From Agapanthus africanus (lineage: Eukaryota > Streptophyta > Magnoliopsida > Asparagales > Amaryllidaceae): a stretch of 64,000 nt of DNA. Made by a program: the position numbers and the translations under genes. The notes under the pieces were generated by a model. The model had not been told where the DNA came from and did not search any database. It saw nothing but the letters and a program-made list of their open reading frames with translations. Of the stretch, positions 23,166-34,917 are shown piece by piece (positions within the stretch are counted from its first letter, which is position 1; each line of letters opens with the position of its first letter). The DNA lies in contig CM057338.1 in the NCBI GenBank assembly GCA_030015575.1, forward strand, positions 632,826,189-632,890,188, in the 5' to 3' direction.

Positions 23166-23444
23166 ATCCCGATTCCCACTGATGAGTTGGTTTACTCCTC
23201 GGGTGATCCCGACTAATTCTTCTTTCAGGTTTGGAGGAGAATTTGAGGTTACAGTGGGAGGTTTCCTGATTAGATAAAGTGATAACCATTCTGATCTAGG
23301 TTAGAGTGCACGCTGAGTGTTTCTTTTCTCTCTCTCTCTCTCTTTGGCAGCGACCATGACCCGACCCTTGACTATGACTCAGTGACCAAGTTTATCGAAC
23401 CTTCTTAAAACACTGGCTTTTGGATTGTCTGAGTTGCATACCTC

Positions 23445-24200
23445 ATTGCCACTCCTATTTTTACCCTTTTCTCCAGAACACCCCGTATTACTACGAACGT
23501 CCACTTCCATTGGATAAAACCATCGTATGGTTATATACGAACTCGAAGGAACTTGTTCCAGATTCGAGGATGGTTTCTGGTTCTGGGGAAAATGAATAGG
23601 ACTATTCAGTTGTCTTTTCCTTTTACCTTCTCTCGGGTTGCGAGTGCTCCTTGGATTAGGACAGTACACCTATTATGCTTATTGGATAGTCTTCTTCCAA
23701 ACCATAGGCTGGTGCCGAACGGTAGGGAAGGAAGAAAACCATTTAGCCTAAAGAGGTGTACAGAAGGTATTAAGTAAAGACAAATAAAGGGATTAGTAAG
23801 AGGGCAAAGTAAATTGCGACTGCTATTCACGACCAAACCAAGTATTTCATCGCCACTCCTACTTCACATTTGTATTTCTCCAGGACACTCCGTATCACTA
23901 CGAAGATCCACAGTAATTTGGATACTCCATCGTATGGTTATATATGAACTCGAAGGAACTTGTTCCAGTTCGGGGATGGATTCTGGTTCATGAGAAATAA
24001 GAATGAGGTTTATTCAGTTGTCTTTTATCTTTGCCTTCTCTCACGTTGCGAGTGCTCCTAGGTTTAGGACAGTACACCCATTATGCTTATTGGATAGTCT
24101 TTTTCCAAACCATAGGCTGGTGCCGAACGGTAGGGAAGGAAGAAAACCATTTGGCCTAAAGGGGTGTACAGAAGGTAATGACTAAAGACATATAAAGAGA
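23445..24200 (+). repeat. Direct duplication of about 400 bp inside X1
   Basis: Two diverged units start near 23450 and 23853. Both contain CCATCGTATGGTTATATA, GATAGTCTTCTTCCAAACC (one change in unit 2) and GGTAGGGAAGGAAGAAAACC in the same order. The pair is also present in Y (37335-38080), so it predates the X/Y split. It lies where copia gag would be expected, but I recognise no gag protein in it. Confidence 0.8.
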
Positions 24201-25839
24201 TTTGGAGAGATGGCAAAGAAATATACGGTTACAGTCATGAATCTGGATAATGGAAGAGGCATTACTAAGAATACCCGGATACCCCTTCGAAACATTTACA
24301 TGTTTCAGTTTCACTGTGTATTGTTAAAAGAAAACTGATTTCCCAATTAGCCCTTGCTCCAGGGTATGTATTTACCAGGTTTGATTCTCACATCTGTATG
24401 GTTTTACAGATGATGAGTGGGAGTAAGTTATTGGAAATTGGGTGATCATCCTCATTATATCGGGATTCGTTGTAATTGGTGATATTTGAGGAAATCGCCT
24501 GGGTTGTTTGCCGGACGGCAAATATTTGGTTTTGAATATCCGTTGTTATGCATCAATTTCAAATTGATATATCTGTACGTTTATTTTTATAAAGTGAGAT
24601 ATAACTTTTTGAAATTATGTCTATGACATTTACCTATATCAATGGATGGTTAGGTAAGGAGCATTAAACAGCGGTGTAATTCTTCAAAAACCATAAGTAC
24701 AGTTTTCAACCTACGACACACAGGGAATGAGTTATTAGACTCAGGGGACTTATACAGAGCATTGTATGTTGTCCAGTGTCCATGAAGACAGAGGGATTGG
24801 TACTCGTACTATATTCTGTTTACTTATGACTTCTCTAGTTCTTAGACAAGTGTTTCGTTGAAATACAAGGTCTAAGTTTTGAGAAGTTATAGGTATATGA
24901 ATATAGTAGAGAACCAGGTATTGCAAGTATCAGGATTCTTCAAGGTGATCGAAGATGTAGATACTTGTGTATGGTATTCAGTTGATAGTAATGGTTATTG
25001 AGAACTTGCTTCTCTTTCAGGTTACTCATATCTGGATGTATTCCTAAGTTGAGTAATGCTGATCGGCCTCTTTCCATTTAGTTGACATGCACTGGAGACA
25101 GCTGCGTGATTTGAATCTGGTTCCAATTAAATCAGTGCCTATGTTTCAATATTGGATATAGAACGGTTCATATCTTAACGATGTTAAGGTACGGGGAGTT
25201 GTCCGTCTTATGCTTAAAACCAGACTCTGGATAACTCAAGGCACCTTTCTGTAATGGCTGTTTGTGGGTTGACCCGGGGTATAACGAGGGTTAACTTTCT
25301 ACCATCTGGAAGATCAATAGTGATATTGTTCTTGACTCGCCACAGTTTTTAGTAAAATGAATTTTTTCAGAAAACAGAAGTGGGAGTATGGTAGAACTGG
25401 AAGTGATTCCAGAACCGCAAACGATTACTGAAAATTTGATAAGAACTTAAAGATTCAATCTGGTTTGACATTCCATTGGCCACTTCGCAGATATGGTGGG
25501 TAACCTCAGGCACTCGAGAGGTACTTCAGTATGCTCAAAGACGGTGACAGGGAGGTTCTTGTTTACCCAGATTTGACACAACTGTTTTTCCAGACTCTGA
25601 GACCCGGCAGGAGGATGAGTATAGCGTCGTTCTAAACTAGTTTTAGAAGTGCACATGTATATGACTCTTCTAGAGGGTTGTCGTAGTCAGTGGGAGCAGC
25701 GGAAGCATAGTGGACAAGTAGCTTATGTCTATTTATGGACTAAAGCAGATATAGCGGAGATAGATCATCTATTTCTGATGTGACAGTCATAGTTTTGACT
25801 TCATCAGAATAGGGGATAGATCTGTTAAGAAGGTAGTAG

Positions 25840-26680
25840 GGTGTGATGTCCTGGTATTTGGATGACATACACAGAGTAGGAAATGAAATTCCTATACTAC
25901 GATCGGTTATACTTTGGTTGTCACACAGTGGTTTTTCCACACAAGGCTTAGATATTATATCAGACATTCTGGTTACTAGATCTATGGTTTTAGATCTAGA
26001 TTTGGGCAGTTTCCCAATCTGGGTACTTAGACAGCATTCTAAAGGTATTTAGAATGGACGACTCCTGGCATGGTAGTGTACCTGCAGGTGATGGAGTCAC
26101 CCTCTCTAAAGGTGTCTTACAGACTAAAGGGGAGAGGGATGTGCATGATTGGCAGATCACTTGCTTAGACAATTGAGTCAATCATGAGATATCAAGTACC
26201 ACACCAGATATTGTTTTTGCATGAGATGCAGTAAGTTGATATTAATCCAATCCAGTAGAAACATTCGGAAGCAGTTTTAGAACATAAGTGGATGTTCTAG
26301 GGATATGACAACAACAGCCTCTTTTAGGAGACAGTTATCATTCCAGGCTTCCAAGGTGACCTGGATGACAGAGTGACTGTCAGAGTTATAGTTTTCCCTC
26401 TGAAGAGGGGTAGTATTTTGGACAGGTGGTCCAAGTGGATACTGAGGGAGGTGTGGAGCAGGATACTGATTAAGTTCAGTTGACGATACAGTCTAAGAAG
26501 TTTGGATTTGGAGTTCATTTATGAACTAGGTCCCATCAGATATCCAGACATATTCTAAGACAGGTATTGCTCATTTCGGGAGATGGATTTCTCCGCGAAC
26601 TTGAGATAAAGAGAGACATAGAAAGAAACATCAGAGCGGATCCACTAACTGAGGCTATTCCTCGAACGCAATAGTTTCAC
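25840..26680 (+). pseudogene. Copia RT end and RNase H relic (X1)
   Basis: Scattered translated stretches match Ty1/copia pol: a YLDDIHRVGNEIPILRSV block resembling the YVDD region and what follows it, then later blocks resembling the RNase H segment and the final ADPLTKxLP-type tail. Heavily broken. The same relic occurs in Y and X2. Confidence 0.8.
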
Positions 26681-28086
26681 TAACGGGTTTTGTGAGACAG
26701 ATCAGTAGAGGAGTTGGGTGTTCGGTATCACACGGGCTGTGAGTATGCGACATCGCAATAATTAGCCTTGAGTGCAAGTGGGAGATTGTTGGATATAGTG
26801 CCCTCAGAGTCAATTATTGGATCGCAGGCACGTGATTGCAATGATTGAGGGAGGACCTATGACGGTAGGACAATCTTACTCAGGATGATTGTATACTATC
26901 TGGTTTGTCTTTATCATCGTATACATACTTTAGGTGACATTGTGGTTCACTATTATACGTTGATGGAGAATAGTATGCTACCATAGTTTATCTTTATCAT
27001 CGTGTACTGCTTCAGGTGACCTTACAGGTCACTATTGCACGTTGATAGAGCCCTTAGGATTTTTGCTTGACGGCCAGCAGTATGATGGCGATCATATACG
27101 TGGGAGCTGGGGTCAATAAGCACATCCGTAAAGTGGTCCCTAATCGTGGGAGTTTCGAGAGTGGGCATCGATACTCCATTAGTAGACTAGTGTATACAGT
27201 CGAGACCCCGACGAGGGGCGGTGGCCGGTCTCACAAGCCATTGGTGTCAGTTGGTTCACCGAAGATGTATACATGTGCTCATTGGGTTATGAGTACACCG
27301 GACAGGACTCGCTGGGAACATGCTAGTTGGTATTATACCTGACGTCAGATAGCAGTTCCCTGGTGACATGTGTACAGGTTAGTTCATCGACCTGAGATCG
27401 CCATTTGTCTCGTGTAAGTTCCTACTGTGCTTTGATTACTACCCTACCATGGCTCAAAGGATTCGTGCAAACAGGTTTTAGTTGGGTACAGTCCCGAGCC
27501 ACATGGAGGCTGTGAGCGGATCGGCAGGGGTTTCGTCTCTCCCGGTATTGGGGGTGAGATCGCGCTGTGTCTAGGATATCCATTACACGAAGTCCTTGAC
27601 CAAAGCAGGAGATTTACTGGTAGGTATTCCAGTAGTATATCAGGGTGTTCTGGGCTACACTCCGACACGACTTGTACCGCTTTTAGGGTCTGACTTTTAC
27701 CAACCCCCTAGGCCCGCCATGCGATGCTCATAGACGAACGGACCGGACTGTACGGATTTTGTCACTGACAGGCTCAGTAGGGTGTCAGGATGAGTTCGCT
27801 CATCGACCTCCCTTTTGGTCAATACCTGGTAGCCCGTTACGTACGGCTAGTACCTCTGACGTGCTAGTGGTTAAATCCACAGCCAAAGTATTGACGAGTC
27901 TTTAAAGTCCCACACAGACAGTTTCTCAAGTTTCGGGCGAAACATTGTAGAGGTCGTATGATATATGGCAGGGTCCGATCATATACGTTCAGTAGTGCAC
28001 GGATCATGATCGGGCGGATCATACTAGCGAGCTTTGGTTTAAGCCGGATCCTAGTATTAGATTTGTTGGATTTCTTTAGTCTCGTC

Positions 28087-28115
28087 GCATTCGCATTCAG
28101 TCGGAATGCGGATGC
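28087..28115 (+). promoter_or_regulatory. 12-bp hairpin beside TATA-like box, Xa
   Basis: GCATTCGCATTC (28087-28098) pairs with GAATGCGGATGC (28104-28115) across AGTCG, with one G-T pair. GGTATGTATATACAG follows immediately. Copies: 45191-45218 in Xb (one base shorter), and with changed bases in Y. Confidence 0.75.
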
Positions 28116-28262
28116 AGGTATGTATATACAGGTGAGGGGTATCCTTGTGATCCGTCACGAGTTTACTTTAGATATTGCCGTATCTTTTTATTGTTGCAAA
28201 CATTTGGATTAATGTTTGTAAATGGAAATTATGAGCACTAAATCATGATTAAGATCATTAAT

Positions 28263-28317
28263 TGTGACACATGCACAAGTGATGACTCATGGTCCCTTTT
28301 CTTGTGCATGTGTCACA
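28263..28317. repeat. Perfect 17-bp inverted repeat, Xa
   Basis: TGTGACACATGCACAAG (28263-28279) faces CTTGTGCATGTGTCACA (28301-28317) over a 21-nt loop. The same hairpin is in Xb at 45366-45420. It lies at about 70% of LTR length. Confidence 0.9.
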
Positions 28318-28923
28318 TTATATGATGGTTTTGTGAGTTGATTTGATGAGAGGAGAGAGGGGGGCAGCCAAGGGAAAGGTTGGCTCTTGTATTATTCTCT
28401 TCTTTCTCTCTTTCTATCTTATGAAAACACACAAAAGAAAAGAGCTCTCTCTCATTTTATCATTCCATCACAAAAGGAAAAAGAAACATCTTCTTCTTCT
28501 TCCTCTAGCTCATAATCTCCATCAATAGCAACACCTTCAACCTCCATCCATCTCATGGATGCAAGAGACAAAGTGATCACAAACATTCTCTACATCACCT
28601 TGGACACGTCGGCTAGCACACTTCGTGCCCGAGTTGCTTCGGATGAAGCGGGAGCCCGTAAAAAGACTCGAAGATGTGGTGCCCCTTTTCCGACGAGGAG
28701 ATCGAGACCGGAGATGCCGCGAGAAGCTTGGGATGCTGACCAAAGACCGAAGGACATGGATCGATCGGTATAGCTTTCTAACCCTTTCTCTAGTTGCTAG
28801 TTGTAGGTTAATGGTTCGATCCGGGTTTTAAGCATACGATAGCGCCGGTTTCTAGTTTGAAAAAGTTTTCGTTTCCGCATTTTGGCCTCGGACAGACGGC
28901 CGGGGCGCTACCGTAGTCTTACA

Positions 28924-31303
28924 TGGTATCAGAGCCACGCCATTAACCTTTACTAGTTTGCTCTAACGTGTTTAGAACTTCGATCGAACGAAATTTTCCA
29001 AAACTGCATTTCCAAGTCATCAGTTTCTGTCAAATTTTTCCTGTGGTCAAAAAATTATTTCGTATGCTGCAGAAAACCAGGCAGGATTTTCTAAGATATC
29101 TGTGAAAATTTCATTGCATAAAGACACTATTCCGCCGCGGAACGACGGCAATACCCTTCTGTTGGCCGCGGTTCCGCCGCTGTCCTGAGGCTTCTTTGCA
29201 TCCAAATTTCTACAGTGGTTTGTTTCTTGGAAATGGGGTTTCTGGTATTTTTTATTTAGGCCCAGATTTGTTTGAGAACTGGGAATTGTGCTTGGGGCCC
29301 ACTTCGGGAAATTTTGTCGATCGAAAATTTTAAACATGTTAGTTCACAGTATTTACATTATATCTGCGACCGTGAATGTCATTTGATCGGTAAATTCTGT
29401 CTAATTGCTATAGCCCTTTTAGACGGATTTGCGAACGTGGCATTCACGTTGATGTTCTGTGTTGTGCTGTGATGTTGCGGATTTGTCGTGGTGGATAGCC
29501 TGGATGCAATGGTAGTACAGTTTGGTTGTATTTGTACATTTGATATTGCAGGGCGAGCGTCCGACATGTGGACTGCCGTCACTGCCTGTTTGTATATTAT
29601 TCTTTTGGGGCACGACCGGGCTGAGGTCGACGTACCCGTTGTATATATATTTTTACTTTTTGTACTAGGATTACCCCACGGTGGAGTGCACGGATAGCCG
29701 GGTTCTAGAGGGCAACGGGCCCGCATCTCATGGTTTTGAGACAGAGGGGGCTTCACTTGAGAATTGGCGGGCTATTCGCTGCACTCGTAGGGGGTACAGG
29801 TTGACCCAAGGAGGGGTGCTCAAGTTACCGGATTCCATGAAGTGCTAGGTGGTCCATTCACATTGTTGAAGGGGGCTGCCTCGCTTCAGGTTTTGGCGGG
29901 TAACTTGCCGCGCCCGTAGGGGTCTAGGATTTCATTGCACAGGCTATCCACACGACCAGGGGAACGTCGGGTTTCAGTAGCGGTTCTATGAAACCCGGGG
30001 ATCCCAGATTATCTGTATTATTCTGTGATGCTTATTACTCTCTATAATGTTGCATTTATCACGCCTTGAGCGAATAGTATATATTGATATATATACTAGT
30101 AGATGTTGTATATGTTTTACACCCGCGCTAGTCCAGTCCCCGCTCTGTCGTTAGATAAGTAACCTAACGGGTGATGACGGGACCCAGTGGCGAATGCGGA
30201 TGGCATATACGTACATCATATTTTCGTTCTTTTGAGGTGTGTTTAATTGATGGGACTGCATTTATTCGGATCAATGCAAGCTAAACAAACCCGTTTGATG
30301 TTGTTGGAACATTTTTCAAAAAAAGGCTGTTATTGCAAGGACGTTCTCTTTTGTTTTGCACAGTGGTATTCGGTTATGAATATCCAGCACCTCATTCGAC
30401 GAGGCAAGGGCCGAGATCCCTTCACCGGGAGTGACCCCTTGGACAAAAGTTTGCGTCAGGGTAATAACTTCACTATAGTCGATTACTTTTTGCTTTGCAT
30501 CGTGGTATTCAGTTGGAATATCCCACACCTCATTCTACGGGGAAAGAGCCGAGATCCCTTCACCGACCTCTTTAGCAAAGGTTTTCGCCACTATATTTTT
30601 ATAAAAAGCTATCCGGTTCCTTCAACGATATCAAGTTCATTACGTTAAAGGTTTTTCGCCAAAAACCATTCGTAGCCCTCCGTCATTTCCTACAAGTGGT
30701 ATATAGTATTAGTGTTGCGTTTGTTGACTCCGTCAAGGCGTAGTGTACGGTAGCTAAGTGGTGATTGTTTGTAGCATGGATATGCGATTGGTTAGGATAG
30801 TCGTGCGGCCTTGTTGACTCCGTCAAGGGCACGTACGGGTGTGTTTAATGCAATCAAGATAATGATGGGTTGAACTTGACTAGGACTCTTTAATTTGTTG
30901 ACTCCGTCAAGGTCACTTGGGTCCTAGGGATAAAAACTCACATCAGGGGTTTCTAAAGAAACTGAAACTTGCCAGATATGCGCATACCTTCTGGAGTGTG
31001 ATAACGTGAGTGGATTCCATCACGTTGTCATGCGATGATAGCTGGTTCCCGATTCCCACTGATGAGTTGGTTTACTCCTCGGGTGATCCCGACTAATTCT
31101 TCTTTCAGGTTTGGAGAAGAATTTGAGGTTACAGTGGGAGGTTTCCTGATTAGATAAAGTGATAACCATTCTGATTTAGGTTTGAGTGCACGCTGAGTGT
31201 TTCTTTTCTCTCTCTCTTTGGCAGCGACCATGACCCGACCCTTGACTATGACTCAGTGACCAAGTTAACCGAACCTTCTTAAAACACTGGCTTTTGGATT
31301 GTA
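28924..31303 (+). mobile_element. X2: primer site and leader of copia X
   Basis: It begins with initiator-Met primer site TGGTATCAGAGCC. About 210 bases on is a GC-rich hairpin (from 29137). Two related boxes containing GGCGGG follow near 29766 and 29896. A CGTTAG/CTAACG stem (30149-30169) precedes GGCGAATGCGGATG. The triple dyad motif is at 30721, 30811 and 30895. The leader continues past the site where A sits in X1 (empty here) to a TC-rich tract near 31207, and ends where D sequence begins. Confidence 0.88.
30721..30912 (+). repeat. Triple dyad motif of copia X leader (X2)
   Basis: TTGTTGACTCCGTCAAGG occurs identically at 30721-30738, 30811-30828 and 30895-30912 (spacings 90 and 84). Each has the dyad TTGAC/GTCAA. 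X3 has the same set near 47828, 47918 and 48002 (the last with two changes). Equivalent triplets in Y and F use different bases. Confidence 0.9.
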
Positions 31304-32486
31304 GCCGAGCAGGGCTGATATGAGGACAGTGCCTGAGTACTTTTGCATGCATTAAAAGTTTACCACGAGATTTTCAAAAATGAGCTATAGTCTCTCTATT
31401 TTCTACGTGTCCGCAAGTGACACGAACCTTTACAAAGGAAAACCTTCTGGGATATTTCAAAAAGGCGGGAAGTATCATTTGAGCAAAAACATATATAGAA
31501 ATAGTTACTACTTTACAAATGATCGTCTGCCATTTGTGTCGTGAGCTACGCATCGCACTGCGATTCGGAAAGGATTTTGCATGTATTTTATCCATTTTTT
31601 AGAGGAAATTAAAAGGGATGCGTACTATATACGTATTATGATTTTGACAATAGTATATTGGATTTCAGTAGTGGATTTCGAGATCTATATCTCCATTGTA
31701 ACTCCGATGATTGCGTTACGCTTGACGGAGTTCGATTTTGAGTTTCACACTCGTTTTCATGCGCACATGATGCGCTGTGGTATTTCTGTGTATTATGTGA
31801 TTTCGGAGCCCCGTTGATCTGAACAAGATTATTAAAAGGTTTTAGTATTTGGGGGTTTAAATTTAAATTCGGGGACCGAATTTATTTAAGGGGGAGATTG
31901 TAACATTTCAGAAATATAAAATATTATTTTTGGAATTTAATATAAAAATAAAATATTTCGCGAAAACTATTCGATTTGCGAATTTGGGGTTTTCGTAAAA
32001 TGGTATAAATATATATACACATATTTAGGAAATAATTGGAGATTAAAATGATTTATTCATTTAAAAATATATTTATCGGATTTGGGCATTTTTATAATTA
32101 ATTATAGGTAAGTTTAAATTAAACTCGATTAGTGCACTACTAATCACGATTATGCCAAATCCGTATTTTTAATTAACCATGGCTAGCGCACCATGTCATG
32201 TTGCATTTTGTTGCATGTTGTTTCATTGTGTTTGTTTCATTTGTATTTGGGCTTTTCTTTATTTTGTGAGAAAGAAAAGAGAAGACATGGGAGGATATTT
32301 GATGAAAGAGAAATGAGGGGACCACATGATGGCATAGGAGCATGCCATGAGAGATAATGAGAGGGGGGGTATGGCTCCACCATGACCATTCCTCATTGTT
32401 TCCTCACTTCACCATTTTCCTCTTCCTTCATCACCTCATCATCTTCATCTCCTTCCTCATGCTTCCTTCACCTCCTCTACCCCATG
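31304..32486 (+). mobile_element. D scar inside X2
   Basis: This is the 3' interior of element D (31304-31898) with polypurine tract AAGGGGGAGAT, followed by the first 588 bases of the D LTR (from TGTAACATTTCAG at 31899). It matches 49121-50317 at roughly 97% by eye. Both junctions with X show 2-3 bases of shared sequence (GT on the left, ATG on the right), typical of deletion by end joining. Confidence 0.88.
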
Positions 32487-32790
32487 GTAGAACTTGAAGT
32501 GATTCCAGAACCGCAAACGATTACTGAAAATTTGATAAGAACCTAAAGATTCGATCTGGTTTGACATTCCATTGGCCACTTCGCAGATATAGTGGGTAAC
32601 CTCAGGCACTCGAGAGGTACTTCAGTATGCTCAAAGACGGTAACAGAGAGGTTCTTGTTTACCCAGATTTGACACTACTGTTGTTCCAGACTCTGAGACT
32701 CGGCAGGAGGATGAGTATAGTGTCGTTCTAAACTAGTTTTAGAAGTGCACGTGTATATGACTCTGCCAGAGGGTTGTCGTATTCAGTTGG
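32487..32790 (+). mobile_element. X2: interior fragment between D scar and Y
   Basis: It matches X1 25388-25694 (GGAAGTGATTCCAGAACC region to the GTTGTCGT region). It ends GTTGG, the altered left copy of the target duplication of Y; the right copy GTGGG is at 42797-42801. Confidence 0.88.
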
Positions 32791-34917
32791 TGTTGGAGAT
32801 AGTGCCCTCAGAGTTAATTATAGGATCACAGGCACGTGATTGCAATGATTGAGGGAGGACCTATCCCGGTAGGACAGTCTTACTAAAGATGATAGTATGC
32901 TATCTGGTTTATCTTTATCATCGTGTACTGCTTTAGGTGACCAGACAGGTCGCTATTACACGTTGATAGAGCCCCTAGGATTCTTGCTTGACTGCCAGTA
33001 GTATGAGGGCGATCATATACGTGGGAGCTGGTAGTCTATAAGCACATCCTTAAAAGGTCCCTAGTCGTGGGAGTTTCGAGACAGGGCATCGATACTCCAG
33101 AGTAGACTAGTGTATACAGTCGAGACCCCGACGAGGGGCGGTGGCCAGTCTCACAAGCCACTGGTGTCAGTTGGTTCACCTAAGATGTATACAGGTGCTC
33201 ATTGGGTTATGAGTACACCGGACAGGAATCGCCGGAAACATGCTAGTTGGTCTTATACCTGACGTCAGATAGCAGTTCCCTGGTGACATATGTACAGGTT
33301 AGTTCATCGACCTGAGGATCGTCATTTGTCTCGTGTGAGTTCCCACTGTACTTTGATTACTACCCTACCACGCTCAAAGGAGACATGCAAACAGGTTTTA
33401 GTTGGGTACAGTCCCGAGCCACATGGAGGCAGTGAGCGGATCTTCAGGGGTTCGTCTCTCCCGGTATTGGGGGTGAGGTCGCGCTGTGTCTAGGAGAGCC
33501 ATTACACAAAGCCCTCGGCCGAGGCAGAAGATTTACTGGTAGGTATTCCAGTAGTATCTCAGGGTGTTCTGGGCTACACTCTGACACGACTTGTACCGCT
33601 TTTGGGGGTCTGACTTTTACCAACCCCCTAGGCCCGCCATGCGATGCTCATAGACGAACGGACCGGACCGTACAGATATTGTCACTGACATGCTCAGTAG
33701 GGTGTCATGATGAGTTCGCTCATCGACGTCCCTTTTGGTCAATAGCTGGTACCCCGTCACGTATGGCTAATACCTCTGACGTGCTAGTGGTTAAATCCAC
33801 AGCCATAATATTGACGAGTCTTTAGAGTCCCCCACATTCAGTTGCTCAAGTTTTTGGGCGAAACGCTGTAGAGGCCGTATAGAGATATGGCAGGATTCGA
33901 TCAGATACATGCGGTATTACACGGATCAGGATCGGACGGATAATACTAGCGGGCTTTGGTTTAAGCCGGATCCTAGTATTGCACAGTGTAGATTTTGTCT
34001 CTTTGCATTTGTATTTCGGTCGGAATACAAATGCGGGTATGTATATACAGTAGCGGGTTTTTCCTGTAATTTATTACGGGATCAGTTTTTTGGAGTTGCC
34101 AGTTTGTTTTCCGTTTCGGCCATATTTCTTTGTATCTTTCATTGGCCGAAGATTGGTGGAGGAGGGCTTATTTGCATTTGTGCAAATAAGCATTGTGGAG
34201 GGTGGTCTTTGCATATTCTTGTGTCATGATCACTTGACTTTCTTTAGTCATCATGGCTTGACTTTTACAGTCATGATTGTTGATGATGATGAAGGGTGAT
34301 GGTTGGTGGAGTGTTGGACTTTGTTTGTGATGATTTCTTCTCTTGATCACACATCATTCCTTCTCGCATGATAGTGTGGCTCCCTCATTCTTTTCACTCC
34401 ACTCCCTTTGGTTTTCCTTATGAGCTTCTGGTCGGCCAAGATGGGAGAGGGGCTGTCCCATTTTGGTGGGGAGAGTTTGTTCATCTCATATCATTTTTGC
34501 TTCACCAAAATTCCTAAGAAAAACTCCATAGTTCATCCCTCCACTAAAAGGCAACTTCTAATACCCCAAAATGAGACATAGTTTTTCTACACTATATTCT
34601 ACAGCAAATCTTGGGCATGTCGACTCGCCAACTTCGTGCCCGAGTTGCCTCGGTCCAGAGGTGGGAGCCCGTAAAAGAAGCCGGAGACGTGGTGGAGACC
34701 GGAGATTCCGCGGGGAGATCGGGACGACGACGAGAAGACCGGAGGACTCGGATCACTCGGTATATTTCTCTACTCGTTCTTTAGTTAGCTAGGACTAGAT
34801 TGATGGCACGATCTGGGTTTATAGTGCGTGGTGGTGCCGGTATAAAAAGTTTAAGAAAACCATCGCTTCCGCATTCCGGCGTCGGATTGACGGCCGGGGC
34901 GCCGCCGTGCACTTACA
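32791..34917 (+). repeat. 5' LTR of Y
   Basis: It holds a 12-bp hairpin (34005-34034) before a GGGTATGTATATACAG TATA-like box and an 11-bp perfect hairpin (GCTTATTTGCA/TGCAAATAAGC, 34166-34191). The second half is T- and C-rich. Reading frames here recur in the 3' LTR and are not genes. Confidence 0.93.
34005..34034 (+). promoter_or_regulatory. 12-bp hairpin beside TATA-like box, Y
   Basis: GCATTTGTATTT (34005-34016) pairs with GAATACAAATGC (34023-34034), one G-T pair. It is at the same place as the Xa hairpin but two pairs are C-G to T-A compensatory changes. The 3' LTR copy is at 41884-41913. Confidence 0.78.

Larger units (their letters stand above)
23166..26786 (+). mobile_element. X1: interior of copia family X
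   Basis: It resumes the X leader after A and runs to the polypurine tract GTGGGAGAT before LTR Xa. It contains a TC run (about 23327-23342), a tandem duplication of about 400 bp (23445-24200), a long stretch without recognisable domains (24200-25400), and a copia RT/RNase H relic (25840-26680). Y has the same arrangement at 37060-40669. Broken many times. Confidence 0.88.
26787..28923 (+). repeat. LTR Xa (copia)
   Basis: It is 2137 bp, running from TGTTGGATATAG to GTCTTACA. A polypurine tract (GTGGGAGAT) lies on its left and a primer site (TGGTATCAGAGCCACG at 28924) on its right, so interior sequence abuts both sides. It holds a 12-bp hairpin (28087-28115) beside a GTATGTATATACAG TATA-like box and a perfect 17-bp inverted repeat (28263-28317). 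Its closest relative here is LTR Xb, a few percent different by eye. Confidence 0.93.

Noticed and set aside
28104-30202. GAATGCGGATG in the X LTR hairpin arm also occurs in the leader (near 30192), suggesting long-range pairing
   Set aside because: In Y the LTR arm has changed (GAATACAAATGC) while the leader copy has not, so the match is not maintained and is probably chance.
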